From DASRDS01 sp035652495 (lineage in GTDB: Bacteria; Gemmatimonadota; Gemmatimonadetes; Gemmatimonadales; Gemmatimonadaceae), in NCBI GenBank assembly GCA_035652495.1, contig DASRDS010000138.1:1-32457 (forward strand): a stretch of DNA of 32,457 bases. Reading direction: 5' to 3'. Both the position numbers and the translations under genes were made by a program. Below are positions 24,575 through 32,457 of this stretch, one piece after another. The notes beneath the pieces are model-generated. The model was not told the origin of the DNA and ran no database searches. It saw only the letters and a list, made by a program, of their open reading frames with translations. Position 1 is the stretch's first letter; each line of letters opens with the position of its first letter.

Positions 24575-25669
24575 GCGCTTGCAGGCTTTGATGAACGCGT
24601 CGAACAAGGGCCGGGCGTCATGCGGGCCTGGCGCGGCTTCCGGGTGATACTGAACCGCGAACACCGGCAGCTCGCGATGCCGTAAACCCTCTATACTCTG
24701 ATCGTTGAGATTGACATGCGTCACACGAAGCGCCGGCGCCCCGGGAATCCCGGCTTCCGAGCCTCGGACCGCGAATCCGTGGTTCTGCGAGGTAATCGTG
24801 ACCTCGTTCGTGTCGATCTCGCGGACCGGGTGATTTCCGCCATGGTGACCGTACGGCAGCTTATACGTCTCGGCGCCGTACGTTAGACCCAGCAATTGGT
24901 GGCCAAGGCAAATCCCGAACGTCGGCACACCGCGCTCAGTGATCGCTCGGATAGCCTTCGGCGCGTATTCAACAGCGGCCGGATCGCCTGGGCCGTTCGC
25001 CAAGAACACCCCACTCGGCTGCATCTCCAAGACAGCCTCGGCTGGAGTCGTCGCCGGCACCACCGTCACACGAGCGTCATGCGCCTCGAACAAGCGCAGT
25101 ATGTTCTTTTTGATACCGTAGTCGTACGCGATGATGTGCAGCGGCGCGGCCGGGTTGCCCCAGACGTACGGGGCTTTGGTCGAGACAACACTGGCCAGAT
25201 CGAGCCCTTCCATCGACGGACACGACAGCACGGCCGATCGCACGGCATCAGTCGGCATCGTCCCCGCGCCAATGACACCGCGCATGACACCTTGGGATCT
25301 CAAGTGGCGCGTGAGCTGCCGGGTGTCGATATCGCTCAAAACAGGGATCTGGGCGGCCTCGAGCCAATCCACCAGCGAGCCCGTCGCACGCCAGTTTGAA
25401 TACGTCGGCGAGAGCTCCCTCACCACGACCCCAGCGACTTGGGGCGTTGAGTTGGCCGACTCAGGGTCTTCCAAGTTCACGCCATAGTTGCCGATCTGCG
25501 GCGCGGTCATCACGACGATTTGCCCTGAATACGAGGGGTCGCTAAAGACCTCCTGATATCCAGTCATGTTCGTCGTGAACACGACCTCGGCGACAGCTTC
25601 CGGCGCTGGCGTCCGAAGACGGCCCGTGTAGACCGAGCCGTCTTCGAGTAAGAGAAAACCAGAGCTCAC
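24566..25669 (-). CDS. carA: Carbamoyl-phosphate synthase small (glutaminase) subunit
   Basis: 367 residues; it releases ammonia from glutamine for carbamoyl phosphate, used for pyrimidines and arginine. The N-terminal CarA domain (LLLEDGSVYTGR to MTGYQEVFSDPSY) precedes a class-I glutaminase domain with nucleophile C254 in TFGICLGHQLLGL and the His-Glu pair H342/E344 in QYHPEAAPGPHD. The start is a GTG at 25669 that overlaps the secG stop as GTGA; the longer open frame upstream is shadow of secG. carB is not adjacent and must be elsewhere. Confidence 0.96.
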   Translation of the reverse strand: MSSGFLLLEDGSVYTGRLRTPAPEAVAEVVFTTNMTGYQEVFSDPSYSGQIVVMTAPQIGNYGVNLEDPESANSTPQVAGVVVRELSPTYSNWRATGSLVDWLEAAQIPVLSDIDTRQLTRHLRSQGVMRGVIGAGTMPTDAVRSAVLSCPSMEGLDLASVVSTKAPYVWGNPAAPLHIIAYDYGIKKNILRLFEAHDARVTVVPATTPAEAVLEMQPSGVFLANGPGDPAAVEYAPKAIRAITERGVPTFGICLGHQLLGLTYGAETYKLPYGHHGGNHPVREIDTNEVTITSQNHGFAVRGSEAGIPGAPALRVTHVNLNDQSIEGLRHRELPVFAVQYHPEAAPGPHDARPLFDAFIKACKRLT

Positions 25670-26034
25670 TTCTTCGGCGGCGCCGGTTGCGTCGGTTGCG
25701 TCGGTTGCAGTGGCACCGCTGGCGCCGACTGCGCGGGAGCCGGAGCCGTCTGCGCGGGACGACCGAAGGTCTTGTCCAGCACCGATGTCGGCGCACGGGT
25801 ATGCGTCGACATGATCTGCAGTATGAAGGAGAGACCCAAGAAGAGGCCGCCCGTCCACCACGTCACCGTGGTCAACAGGTTGCCCGCTTGTCGCGTCCCA
25901 ATGAACGCGTCAGTCGACGAGCTGACGCCGCCAAAGCTCGCGGCGATGCCTCCGCCTTTACCGCTCTGCAGGAGAACGGCGGCGATGAGGACCGCACTGT
26001 CGAGGATGAGGATGATCAGAAGGAACGTATACAT
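25666..26034 (-). CDS. secG: Preprotein translocase subunit SecG
   Basis: 122 residues, a small subunit of the SecYEG export channel. Two membrane segments (YTFLLIILILDSAVLIAAVL and a second beginning near residue 52) flank the signature LLQSGKGGGIAASFGG. After residue 85 comes a Pro/Gln/Ala-rich tail with repeated QPTQPTQPA, encoded by a short GTCGGTTGC repeat, which the family does not require. It lies between tpiA and carA; linkage of secG to gap-pgk-tpiA is common in bacteria. ATG at 26034. Confidence 0.95.
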   Translation of the reverse strand: MYTFLLIILILDSAVLIAAVLLQSGKGGGIAASFGGVSSSTDAFIGTRQAGNLLTTVTWWTGGLFLGLSFILQIMSTHTRAPTSVLDKTFGRPAQTAPAPAQSAPAVPLQPTQPTQPAPPKK

Positions 26035-26047
26035 AGGCTAAGTGCTA

Positions 26048-26077
26048 ATAATGCCGTGATTTGCGGGCCTACGTCAA
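26048..26077 (-). promoter_or_regulatory. Possible internal promoter for secG-carA
   Basis: On the minus strand TTGACG (26077-26072) overlaps the end of tpiA and CATTAT (26053-26048) follows after 18 bases. The boxes match consensus at 5 and 4 of 6 positions. The predicted start lies only about 7 bases before the secG ATG, so the leader would be very short. Confidence 0.4.
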
Positions 26078-26820
26078 GTCCGAACGATCTCGGCCCACGC
26101 GACGGGGTCGAGGCTGGCGCCGCCAACGAGGAGCCCGTCGACGTCGCGCGCCGCCAGCAGCTCGCCGCAGTTCTTTCCGTTGACACTGCCACCATAGAGG
26201 ATCGGTACCGCCGCGCCGCGGCCATCCGTGAGCTCATCGAGCAGCTGTCGAATGAACGTGTGCATCATCGCGGCGTCCTCGGGCGTCGCGTTCCGACCCG
26301 TCCCGATCGCCCACACGGGCTCGTACGCCACGAACATCTGCGCGATCGTGTCGGGCGCGAGCTCGACGACCCCGGCTCGGAGCTGACGCGCGACGACATC
26401 CGACGTGCGGCCGGTTCGCCGCTCGTCATCAGTCTCACCAACGCAGAGCATCGGCACGAGTCCCGCGCGCACCGCGGCCGCGCACTTCTTCGCCGTCTCG
26501 GCATCCGTCTCGCCGAACTTGCGGCGACGCTCCGAGTGGCCGACGAGCGTCATCCGCGCGCCCGCCTCGCGCGCGATCTCGGCCGACATCTCGCCCGTGT
26601 ACGCGCCCTTCTCTTCCCAATAAATATTCTGCGCGCCGATGATGATATCCGCTCGCCCCTCGGCCGCCCCCATCACGGCCGCGATCGACGCCGCGGGCGG
26701 CGCGAAGATGAGCGTGTGGTCACTGCGCGGCGGACACGCCTCCAGGAACACCCGCATGAAAGTGCGGGCGCTCCCGGGACCATGATGCATCTTCCAATTG
26801 GCGGCGTAGACTTTGGCCAC
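26074..26820 (-). CDS. tpiA: Triosephosphate isomerase
   Basis: 248 residues, a TIM-barrel enzyme that interconverts dihydroxyacetone phosphate and glyceraldehyde 3-phosphate. The catalytic residues are in place: N8 and K10 (ANWKM), H95 (LVGHSERR) and E167 (AYEPVWAIGTG); the phosphate loop LYGGSVNGKN is present. The start is a GTG at 26820, immediately after the pgk stop with no gap and no Shine-Dalgarno, so it depends on coupling. It is the third gene of a gap-pgk-tpiA glycolytic operon. The length is normal. Confidence 0.97.
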   Translation of the reverse strand: MAKVYAANWKMHHGPGSARTFMRVFLEACPPRSDHTLIFAPPAASIAAVMGAAEGRADIIIGAQNIYWEEKGAYTGEMSAEIAREAGARMTLVGHSERRRKFGETDAETAKKCAAAVRAGLVPMLCVGETDDERRTGRTSDVVARQLRAGVVELAPDTIAQMFVAYEPVWAIGTGRNATPEDAAMMHTFIRQLLDELTDGRGAAVPILYGGSVNGKNCGELLAARDVDGLLVGGASLDPVAWAEIVRT

Positions 26821-28041
26821 TTACGCCGCGTCGTCGAGGGCAGCGATTCCGGGCAGCACCTTCCCCTCGAGATATTCGAGCGACGCGCCACCGCCGGTCG
26901 ACACGTGCGTCATGCGATCATCGAGACCAGCCTGCATCACCGCCGCGGCGGAATCCCCACCACCGACGATCGTCGTCGCGCCGTGATCCGTGGCCTTGGC
27001 CATCGCCTCGGCCACCGCCAACGTGCCCGTGTCATAGGGCGGTTTCTCGAACACGCCCATCGGACCGTTCCAGAGGATGGTCTTCGCCGTGGTGATCGCG
27101 CGGCCGAACGACTGGGCCGTCGCGGGGCCGATGTCGTACACGGACTCTCTCCTCGGAATCGACTCACGCTTCACGACGCGCGACTGATTCCCCGGCACGT
27201 CGAGCGACGTCGCCACCACGACATCGTGGGGCAACGTGAGTCGCGCGCCGGCGCGATGCAACAGTCCCTTCGCCATGTCCACGCGATCCAACTCGACGAG
27301 CGATGTGCCCGTCTCCAGCCCCATCGCACGAAAGAACGTCGACGCCATGGCGCCGCCGATGAGCAGACCATCCACCTTCGGCAGTAGCGCCTCGATGACG
27401 TCGATCTTCCCCGAGATTTTCGCGCCGCCAAGGATGGCGATAAACGGTCGCGGCGGATCGTTGAGCGTGCGACCGAGATAATCGAGCTCGCGCTCCATTA
27501 AAAACCCGGCGACGGCCGGGCGCAGATGGCGGGCAACGCCCTCGGTCGATGCATGCGCGCGATGCGCCGCGCCAAAGGCATCATTCACGAAGAGATCACC
27601 GAGCTGCGCAAACTCGCCGGCCAACGCATCATCGTTCTTTTCTTCGCCGGGGAAAAAGCGCGTGTTCTCGACGAGCAATATGGGTGAAGCGTCGGTCAAC
27701 GCTTTCGACGCCTTGACGAGCGTGGGAAAGTCAACCGAGTCGCTGAAGACGACCTTCTGCGGCACCAGCTCGCGCAGATGCTTCGCCACCGGCGCAAGCG
27801 AATACTGCGGCTCGGGGCGACCCTTTGGCCGACCGAGGTGCGACAAGAGCACGACGCGGGCGCCGTGCTGGATCAGATACTCGATCGTGGGGACCGCCGC
27901 GCGCATGCGCGTGTCGTCCATCACGTGCCCGCGATCATCGAGTGGCACATTGAAGTCCACGCGAACGAGCGCCCGGGCGCCCTTGAGCTGGGCATCCGAG
28001 AGCTGCCGAATGCTCGCCTTCTTCGCCGTCGCCGTGGTCAT
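26821..28041 (-). CDS. pgk: Phosphoglycerate kinase
   Basis: 406 residues, transfer of phosphate from 1,3-bisphosphoglycerate to ADP. N-domain motifs: LVRVDFNVPLDDRG, LLSHLGRPKGRPE and LVENTRFFPGEEKND. C-domain motifs: ILGGAKISGKIDVIEALLPK, WNGPMGVFEKPPYDTGT, TIVGGGDSAAAV and VSTGGGASLEYLEGK. The ATG at 28041 (MTTATAKKASIRQL) overlaps the gap stop as ATGA; 18 further upstream codons in the same frame are shadow of gap. Length and motifs are entirely normal. Confidence 0.97.
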   Translation of the reverse strand: MTTATAKKASIRQLSDAQLKGARALVRVDFNVPLDDRGHVMDDTRMRAAVPTIEYLIQHGARVVLLSHLGRPKGRPEPQYSLAPVAKHLRELVPQKVVFSDSVDFPTLVKASKALTDASPILLVENTRFFPGEEKNDDALAGEFAQLGDLFVNDAFGAAHRAHASTEGVARHLRPAVAGFLMERELDYLGRTLNDPPRPFIAILGGAKISGKIDVIEALLPKVDGLLIGGAMASTFFRAMGLETGTSLVELDRVDMAKGLLHRAGARLTLPHDVVVATSLDVPGNQSRVVKRESIPRRESVYDIGPATAQSFGRAITTAKTILWNGPMGVFEKPPYDTGTLAVAEAMAKATDHGATTIVGGGDSAAAVMQAGLDDRMTHVSTGGGASLEYLEGKVLPGIAALDDAA

Positions 28042-29051
28042 AGACGCGCGCCAAGGAACCGAAGCAGATCGACGCAACGGCAGGCGTAGCCCCACTCGTT
28101 GTCATACCAGCCGGACAGCTTGACGAGCGTCCCGTCGATGACATTCGTGCTCTTCGCATCGAGCGTGCACGAGTGCGGATCGCCGATATAATCGGTCGAC
28201 ACGAGCTCGAGATCCGAATAGGCGAGGAACCCTTCGAGCGGGCCGGCCTCGGACGCGGCCTTGAACGCGGCGTTCACGGCCTCGATCGTCGTCGCCCGCT
28301 CGACCTCGACCGTCAACTCGACGAGCGAGACATCGGGGGTGGGAACGCGGATCGAGATGCCGTCGATCTTGCCCTTGACCTCCGGAATGACGAGACTCGT
28401 CGCCTTCGCGGCGCCGGTCGTCGTCGGGATCATCGACATCGCCGCGGCACGCGCGCGACGGAGATCCTTATGCGGGAAGTCCAGGATCACCTGATCATTC
28501 GTGTAGCTGTGGATCGTCACCATCGATCCGTGCTTGAACCCGAAGGCGTCGCGGACCACCTTCACCATCGGCACGAGACAGTTCGTGGTGCACGAGGCGT
28601 TCGACAGGATGTGGTGGGACGTGGGGTCGTACTTCTCGTTATTGACGCCCATCACGACCGTGATGTCCTCGCCTTTCGCCGGCGCGGAGATCAAGACCTT
28701 CTTGGCGCCAGCGTCGATGTGCTTCTTGGCGTCCGGGGCATTGGTGAACTTGCCCGTGGACTCGAGCACGAGATCGACTTTGAGATCCTTCCACGGCAGC
28801 TTGCCCGGATCCTTTTCGGCGAAAATCCGAATGCGCTCGCCGTCGACGCAGATCGCGTCGCTCTCGGCGGTGACGGTTCCCTGGTAGGCCCGGTGCACCG
28901 AGTCATAGGTGAACAGGTGGGCCAGAGTCTTCGTATCGGTCAGGTCGTTGACGGCGACGAACTCGAGGTCGGCGACCCCTTGTTGTTTCGCGGCCCGTAG
29001 CACCTGCCGGCCGATGCGGCCGAAGCCGTTGATGCCGACGCGTGTGGTCAC
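28038..29051 (-). CDS. gap: Glyceraldehyde-3-phosphate dehydrogenase
   Basis: 337 residues, the NAD-dependent oxidative step of glycolysis. The N-terminal NAD motif is VGINGFGRIGRQVLRAA; an acidic D36 in VNDLTD points to NAD rather than NADP. The catalytic cysteine is C154 in SNASCTTNC with H181 in TIHSYTNDQ, and the C-terminus has LSGWYDNEWGYACRCVDLL. The start is a GTG at 29051. No Shine-Dalgarno precedes it; instead the leader is C-rich, the complement of a G-quadruplex motif. First gene of gap-pgk-tpiA, 30 bp behind aroE. Confidence 0.97.
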   Translation of the reverse strand: MTTRVGINGFGRIGRQVLRAAKQQGVADLEFVAVNDLTDTKTLAHLFTYDSVHRAYQGTVTAESDAICVDGERIRIFAEKDPGKLPWKDLKVDLVLESTGKFTNAPDAKKHIDAGAKKVLISAPAKGEDITVVMGVNNEKYDPTSHHILSNASCTTNCLVPMVKVVRDAFGFKHGSMVTIHSYTNDQVILDFPHKDLRRARAAAMSMIPTTTGAAKATSLVIPEVKGKIDGISIRVPTPDVSLVELTVEVERATTIEAVNAAFKAASEAGPLEGFLAYSDLELVSTDYIGDPHSCTLDAKSTNVIDGTLVKLSGWYDNEWGYACRCVDLLRFLGARL

Positions 29052-29053
29052 GA

Positions 29054-29073
29054 GGGTGGGGGTGTTGGGTGGG
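29054..29073 (+). promoter_or_regulatory. G-quadruplex motif adjoining the gap start codon
   Basis: The plus strand carries four G-runs, GGG T GGGGG TGTT GGG T GGG, with loops of 1, 4 and 1 bases: a complete G3+N1-7 motif. It ends 2 bases from the gap GTG and lies on the template strand of gap, exactly where a ribosome binding site would be expected. Formation and any effect are inference. Confidence 0.55.
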
Positions 29074-29081
29074 ACGAAAGA

Positions 29082-29909
29082 CTACTTGGTAACCATAAAT
29101 CTATTGCGATCCGGGGCCGCCGCACGCCACATAGCGGCTCGATCCGGTGCCCTACCGAACCAGCGCTCAAAGGCCAAGGCACCCTGCTCGATCAGCATCG
29201 CGAGCCCATCCTGTGCCCGGTGCCCGGCCGCGCGAGCGGCTCGGACCCAAGGAGTCTCATTCAGGCCGTAGACCAGATCGAACACGTCGGCTCCCTCTGG
29301 AAGTCGGGCGACATCGATCGGCTGGGACACCCCGTCGAGGCCGATCGAGGTCGCATTCACGACCAGGGCGGATTGGTCGACCGCCTCCTCCTTCGTCCCA
29401 ACCGGTTGCACGGACGGGCCGAACCGCTCCGCCAGGACTACGGCCCGCTCGGGGCTCCGGTTCCAGAGACGCACCGCGACCCGGGGCCACTGCGTTACCG
29501 CTGCCAAGACGGCCGCCGCCGAACCACCCGCGCCAAGGAGCGCCACATGTCTCCCTGGTGAAATAGGCGATCCACATGCGGCGGCAAAGCCACCCACGTC
29601 GGTATTGTCACCTACGAGTTGCCCGTCTTCGACCCAAAATGTGTTGACGGCACCCACGCGTTCGGCCAGGGGCATGAGACGATTGCATCGATGAGCGACG
29701 GTCTCCTTGTGTGGGACCGTCACGTTGCCAGCGGCACCCGCGCCAACGAGGGATTGCAGGATGTCGGCCAACGCATTCGGGGCCACGTCGACCGCCTCGT
29801 AGGTGACATCCAGGCCAGCGGCTCGGAGCGCGGCCGACTGGAAGCGGGGGGACAACGAGTGGGCGACGGGATGGCCCAATAAGACCAGGCGCCGCGGCCG
29901 TGCGATCAG
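29082..29909 (-). CDS. aroE: Shikimate dehydrogenase
   Basis: About 275 residues; it reduces 3-dehydroshikimate with NADPH in the aromatic amino acid pathway. Substrate motifs: LLGHPVAHSLSP, GNVTVPHKE (catalytic lysine, about K68) and GDNTDVGGF (aspartate about D104). The cofactor loop is LLGAGGSAAAV, followed by LWNRSPERA. The first ordinary start in frame, a TTG at 29879, sits inside the first beta-strand. A CTG at 29909 fits better: it overlaps the previous gene's stop as CTGA, has GGAG 8 bases upstream, and restores the strand RRLVLLG. Confidence 0.95.
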   Translation of the reverse strand: MIARPRRLVLLGHPVAHSLSPRFQSAALRAAGLDVTYEAVDVAPNALADILQSLVGAGAAGNVTVPHKETVAHRCNRLMPLAERVGAVNTFWVEDGQLVGDNTDVGGFAAACGSPISPGRHVALLGAGGSAAAVLAAVTQWPRVAVRLWNRSPERAVVLAERFGPSVQPVGTKEEAVDQSALVVNATSIGLDGVSQPIDVARLPEGADVFDLVYGLNETPWVRAARAAGHRAQDGLAMLIEQGALAFERWFGRAPDRAAMWRAAAPDRNRFMVTK

Positions 29910-30367
29910 CGCGCGCGCTCCGCGGACACCCGGTCGATGACCTTCCGAATCGCGGCCTCGAGCTCGTCGGTCGTCGTCCGATACGTCTCGAGATCCCCGC
30001 CGAACGGATCGCTGATCGGCCGATCATCCGCCCCGTGCGATGCATACGTCGAAAGCAAGAAGGTCTTGCCGGCCCCACCCATAGCCTCGACCTGGTCCCG
30101 ATGATGCGGTCCCATCGTGAGAATCAGGTCTTGGGCGTCGATGATCGCCGGCGTGATGGTCCGGGACCGATGCTCGTTGAGATCGAGCTGCCGCTCGAGA
30201 CCGACCAGTAGCGCGCCGTCGGACGCGGGCTGGCCGTCCCAGGCACTCGTACCCGCGCTTTCGATGACCATGTCGGTGAGACCGCGCTCCTGGGCGACGC
30301 GTCGAGCGATCGACGCCGACAGAGGACTCCGACAGGTATTGCCCGTGCACACGAACAGGATCTTCAT
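29906..30367 (-). CDS. ywlE: Low-molecular-weight phosphatase, protein-arginine-phosphatase-like (YwlE type)
   Basis: 153 residues with the P-loop near the N-terminus, CTGNTCRSPLSAS, holding the nucleophilic cysteine C7 and R13, and the general-acid loop ISDPFGGDLETYRTTTDEL. The threonine in CTGNTCRS, where tyrosine phosphatases mostly have Ile or Val (CxGNICRS), and the DPFGG..YxxTxDEL pattern resemble Bacillus YwlE, which removes phosphate from arginine. It follows tsaC by an ATGA overlap; in Bacillus ywlE also lies close to ywlC, a tsaC homologue. Tyrosine phosphatase activity remains possible. Confidence 0.85.
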   Translation of the reverse strand: MKILFVCTGNTCRSPLSASIARRVAQERGLTDMVIESAGTSAWDGQPASDGALLVGLERQLDLNEHRSRTITPAIIDAQDLILTMGPHHRDQVEAMGGAGKTFLLSTYASHGADDRPISDPFGGDLETYRTTTDELEAAIRKVIDRVSAERAR

Positions 30368-31032
30368 GCGTCACCAATCAGATCGGGCACGCTCTCCCGC
30401 AGCGTCGCCGCCGGAATCGCGCCCGGACGAATGACTCGCGGAAGTCGTCCCGTACAATCGACCACGGTCGATGGCTCTGAGCTCTGGAGATGTCCACCAT
30501 CCAACACGCGGAGCACGCCACGCGCCATCGCGTCGCTCCACTCCCTAACAATCTCGACGGCCGAAGACGCGGGCGGAACCCCCGGATGGTTGGCGCTCGT
30601 CGAGGTGATCGGCTCGCCGAGCGCCGAGATGAGGCGCGTGAGCCCCTTGTGCGGCGTCCACCGCACGGCGACGCCGCCTTCGGGCCCGCGCAGCCGATCT
30701 GGCACGCGGTGCTCGCCGCCAGGCAAGACGAGGGTGAGCGGGCCCGGCCAGTGTCGGGCCGCGAGACGAGTGGCGGCCGGCGTCAGGCGGAGGCCGATGC
30801 GACTGAGCATCGCGCTGCCGCTGATGAGCAAGAGAAACGGCTTGCCCGGCGCGCGGCCCTTGAGTCGCACGAGCGCGTCGACCCCGGCATGATCGGCGTT
30901 TCCCCCGAATCCGTACACGGTCTCGGTGGGATACGCGATGATCCCTCCCTCAGTCAGGTGCGTGATGGTCCCGGCCAGCGAGGCTTCGATTTCCTCCGGC
31001 GACCAGAACGGGACGGCTCGCGGCTCACTCAC
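30364..31032 (-). CDS. tsaC: L-threonylcarbamoyladenylate synthase
   Basis: 222 residues of the Sua5/YciO/YrdC family; it makes threonylcarbamoyl-AMP from threonine, bicarbonate and ATP for the t6A modification of tRNAs that read ANN codons. Motifs: GGIIAYPTETVYGFGGNA, VRLKGRAPGKPFLLLIS, TSTSANHPGVPP and EPSTVVDC. It lacks the extra C-terminal Sua5 domain, so it is the short TsaC type. The start GTG at 31032 overlaps the end of ispD by 8 bases. Confidence 0.94.
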   Translation of the reverse strand: MSEPRAVPFWSPEEIEASLAGTITHLTEGGIIAYPTETVYGFGGNADHAGVDALVRLKGRAPGKPFLLLISGSAMLSRIGLRLTPAATRLAARHWPGPLTLVLPGGEHRVPDRLRGPEGGVAVRWTPHKGLTRLISALGEPITSTSANHPGVPPASSAVEIVREWSDAMARGVLRVLDGGHLQSSEPSTVVDCTGRLPRVIRPGAIPAATLRESVPDLIGDA

Positions 31033-31717
31033 GGAGCATGCTCAGCGCGTCGGCTCGGGCGAAATCGGGTTCCTCGGTGACTTTCATCGCCTGCTCGCTG
31101 CCGCGCACGACCATGACCGGAATGCCAAGCGCCTCGCAGAGCGCGGCGTCATCGGTCGCCTTGAGTCCCCGGGCGCGCGCCTCGGCATGCGCACGCACCA
31201 GGACATGACGCGGGAAAGCCTGGGGAGTCTGTGCGCGCCAGAGGCGTTCTCGGGGAACCGTCCTGATGATCCGACCCTCAGCGTCGACTTCCTTCAGCGT
31301 ATCCACCACCGGCAACGCGGCGATGGCCGAGCGTCCATTGCGGGCCTCGGCGATCACGCGCGTGATGACGCTGTCAGGCACGAGTGGACGGGCCGCATCA
31401 TGGATGACGATAACGCCAACGTTGGCCGGCAGATCCTCCAGTCCATTCGCAACCGAATCTTGGCGCGTCGCACCTCCGACGGAGAGGAGAAGCCGCTCGC
31501 CATCGGACTGAAAGAGCCAGGGTGGCGGATCACCGATAACAGAACGTGGCAGGACGCAGACGACCATCGCGACATCAGCTCGAGCCTGGAATCCCTGCAC
31601 GCTGTGTAAGAGCATGGGTTTTCCGGCGACCCATCGAAATTGCTTGAGCTCTGCTCCTCCCACCCGCGAGCCGGTGCCGGCCGCGACGATCACGACGCCA
31701 ACGTCTGGGATGCTCAC
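31025..31717 (-). CDS. ispD: 2-C-methyl-D-erythritol 4-phosphate cytidylyltransferase
   Basis: 230 residues, the third enzyme of the non-mevalonate isoprenoid pathway, making CDP-methylerythritol. The nucleotide-binding motif is IVAAGTGSRVGGAELKQF, with the conserved Lys; further motifs are GGATRQDSVANGL, VIHDAARPLVP and the TVPRERLWRAQTPQAFP stretch that shapes the active site. The start is a GTG at 31717 that overlaps the radA stop as GTGA. ispF is often adjacent or fused; here it is neither. Confidence 0.95.
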   Translation of the reverse strand: MSIPDVGVVIVAAGTGSRVGGAELKQFRWVAGKPMLLHSVQGFQARADVAMVVCVLPRSVIGDPPPWLFQSDGERLLLSVGGATRQDSVANGLEDLPANVGVIVIHDAARPLVPDSVITRVIAEARNGRSAIAALPVVDTLKEVDAEGRIIRTVPRERLWRAQTPQAFPRHVLVRAHAEARARGLKATDDAALCEALGIPVMVVRGSEQAMKVTEEPDFARADALSMLRE

Positions 31718-32457
31718 GCGAATAGGCGCTGGAACAGGGTCTGAATGTTGGGGATCCCGATGGCTGTCATATTCGCGACAGGCCGGCTGGGCACGGCACG
31801 CTCAGCCACGAAGGCCCGTGTGTAGCCCATCTTGGCGGCTTCCGCTAAACGACGCTCGACCTGCGAGACAGGGCGAACTTCGCCGCCCAGTCCCACTTCG
31901 CCGATGAATATCGCATCGGGGGGCAGCGCGCGATCGTACACGCTGGATGCGAGCGCCGCGGCGATCGCGAGGTCGCCCGCGGGCTCGATCAGGCGCATGC
32001 CACCGACGATGTTCACGAAGACATCGAGCATAGCGAATGATAGACTCGCGCGCTTGTCGAGGACCGCGAGCAAGAGAGCGAGTCGACGGCCGTCGAAGCC
32101 GGTCGAGACGCGCTGCGGAGTGCCGAACCCCGCCTTGGCGGCGAGCGCCTGGATCTCGATGAGCACCGGGCGTGTGCCCTCGATCAGCGCCGTAACGGCG
32201 GATCCCGAGGCGCCGGACTGGCGGTCACCGAGAAACAGCTCCGACGGGTTCGCCACGCCGGCGAGTCCACCTTCCGTCATGCGAAATACGCCGATCTCGT
32301 CGACGCCGCCGAACCGATTCTTCGTCGCGCGGAGCACGCGATGGTCGAGCGTCGTCTCGCCTTCGAAGTAGAGAACGGTGTCGACGATGTGTTCCAGCGT
32401 CTTTGGGCCGGCGATCCCGCCGCCCTTCGTCACATGACCCACCACGATCACGGCGGT
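31714..32457 (-). CDS. radA: DNA repair protein RadA, C-terminal part
   Basis: About 247 residues are visible; the gene continues beyond the right edge, so the zinc finger and Walker A site are not seen. The visible part begins in the RecA-like ATPase core (IVVGHVTKGGGIAGPKTLEH, then VDTVLYFEGE) and contains the RadA-specific KNRFG motif in ATKNRFGGVDEIGVF. The rest is the Lon-protease-like domain (FVNIVGGMRLIEPAGDLAIA, GEVGLGGEVRPVSQVERRL). RadA promotes branch migration in recombination. Its stop overlaps ispD. Confidence 0.96.
   Translation of the reverse strand, partial: TAVIVVGHVTKGGGIAGPKTLEHIVDTVLYFEGETTLDHRVLRATKNRFGGVDEIGVFRMTEGGLAGVANPSELFLGDRQSGASGSAVTALIEGTRPVLIEIQALAAKAGFGTPQRVSTGFDGRRLALLLAVLDKRASLSFAMLDVFVNIVGGMRLIEPAGDLAIAAALASSVYDRALPPDAIFIGEVGLGGEVRPVSQVERRLAEAAKMGYTRAFVAERAVPSRPVANMTAIGIPNIQTLFQRLFA

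Overview
This window is ordinary core-metabolism chromosome from a GC-rich, respiring Gram-negative-type bacterium. I think Gemmatimonadota is the most likely source. The reasons are high GC, a complete 14-subunit complex I operon in canonical order with a compact NuoG, a class-B (single cytochrome b subunit) succinate dehydrogenase in the order C-A-B, and a secreted protein joining a carboxypeptidase-regulatory-like domain to a TonB-type C-terminus. That placement is inference, not proof. I see no mobile elements, CRISPR arrays, rRNA or tRNA.

Layout. Almost everything is on the minus strand and transcribed leftward. From 14581 down to 167 lies nuoABCDEFGHIJKLMN, tightly packed with many 4-base ATGA-type overlaps, and it runs directly into a phosphohexomutase gene cut by the left edge. 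A 252-bp divergent region (14582-14833) holds a probable nuo promoter, a palindrome that may be an operator, and a promoter for the only plus-strand pair: dcd, and a secreted TonB/CarboxypepD-like protein whose signal peptide is read out of frame from the end of dcd. That gene meets, tail to tail, an EamA-type transporter that ends a leftward cluster: HU-family gene, then (after a terminator-like hairpin) moaD-moaE-moaA, mdh, sdhC-sdhA-sdhB, an unlisted 29-residue membrane micro-ORF, and the transporter. Right of it lie the glycolytic group gap-pgk-tpiA, then secG-carA, and at the right edge radA (partial), ispD, tsaC, a YwlE-like phosphatase and aroE, again joined by stop/start overlaps.

How they work together. 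Glycolysis (gap, pgk, tpiA) and the malate and succinate steps of the TCA cycle (mdh, sdhCAB) supply NADH and quinol, and complex I oxidises the NADH. moaADE make molybdopterin. carA, dcd, aroE, ispD and tsaC are single steps of pyrimidine/arginine, dNTP, aromatic, isoprenoid and tRNA-modification pathways. No gene here looks like a new defence or biosynthetic system. The points worth a second look are small: the His/Ser/Asp-rich insert in NuoL, the micro-ORF behind sdhB, apparent CTG starts (best case aroE), the terminator-like hairpin abutting moaD, a G-quadruplex motif at the gap start, and patchy codon usage inside single genes.
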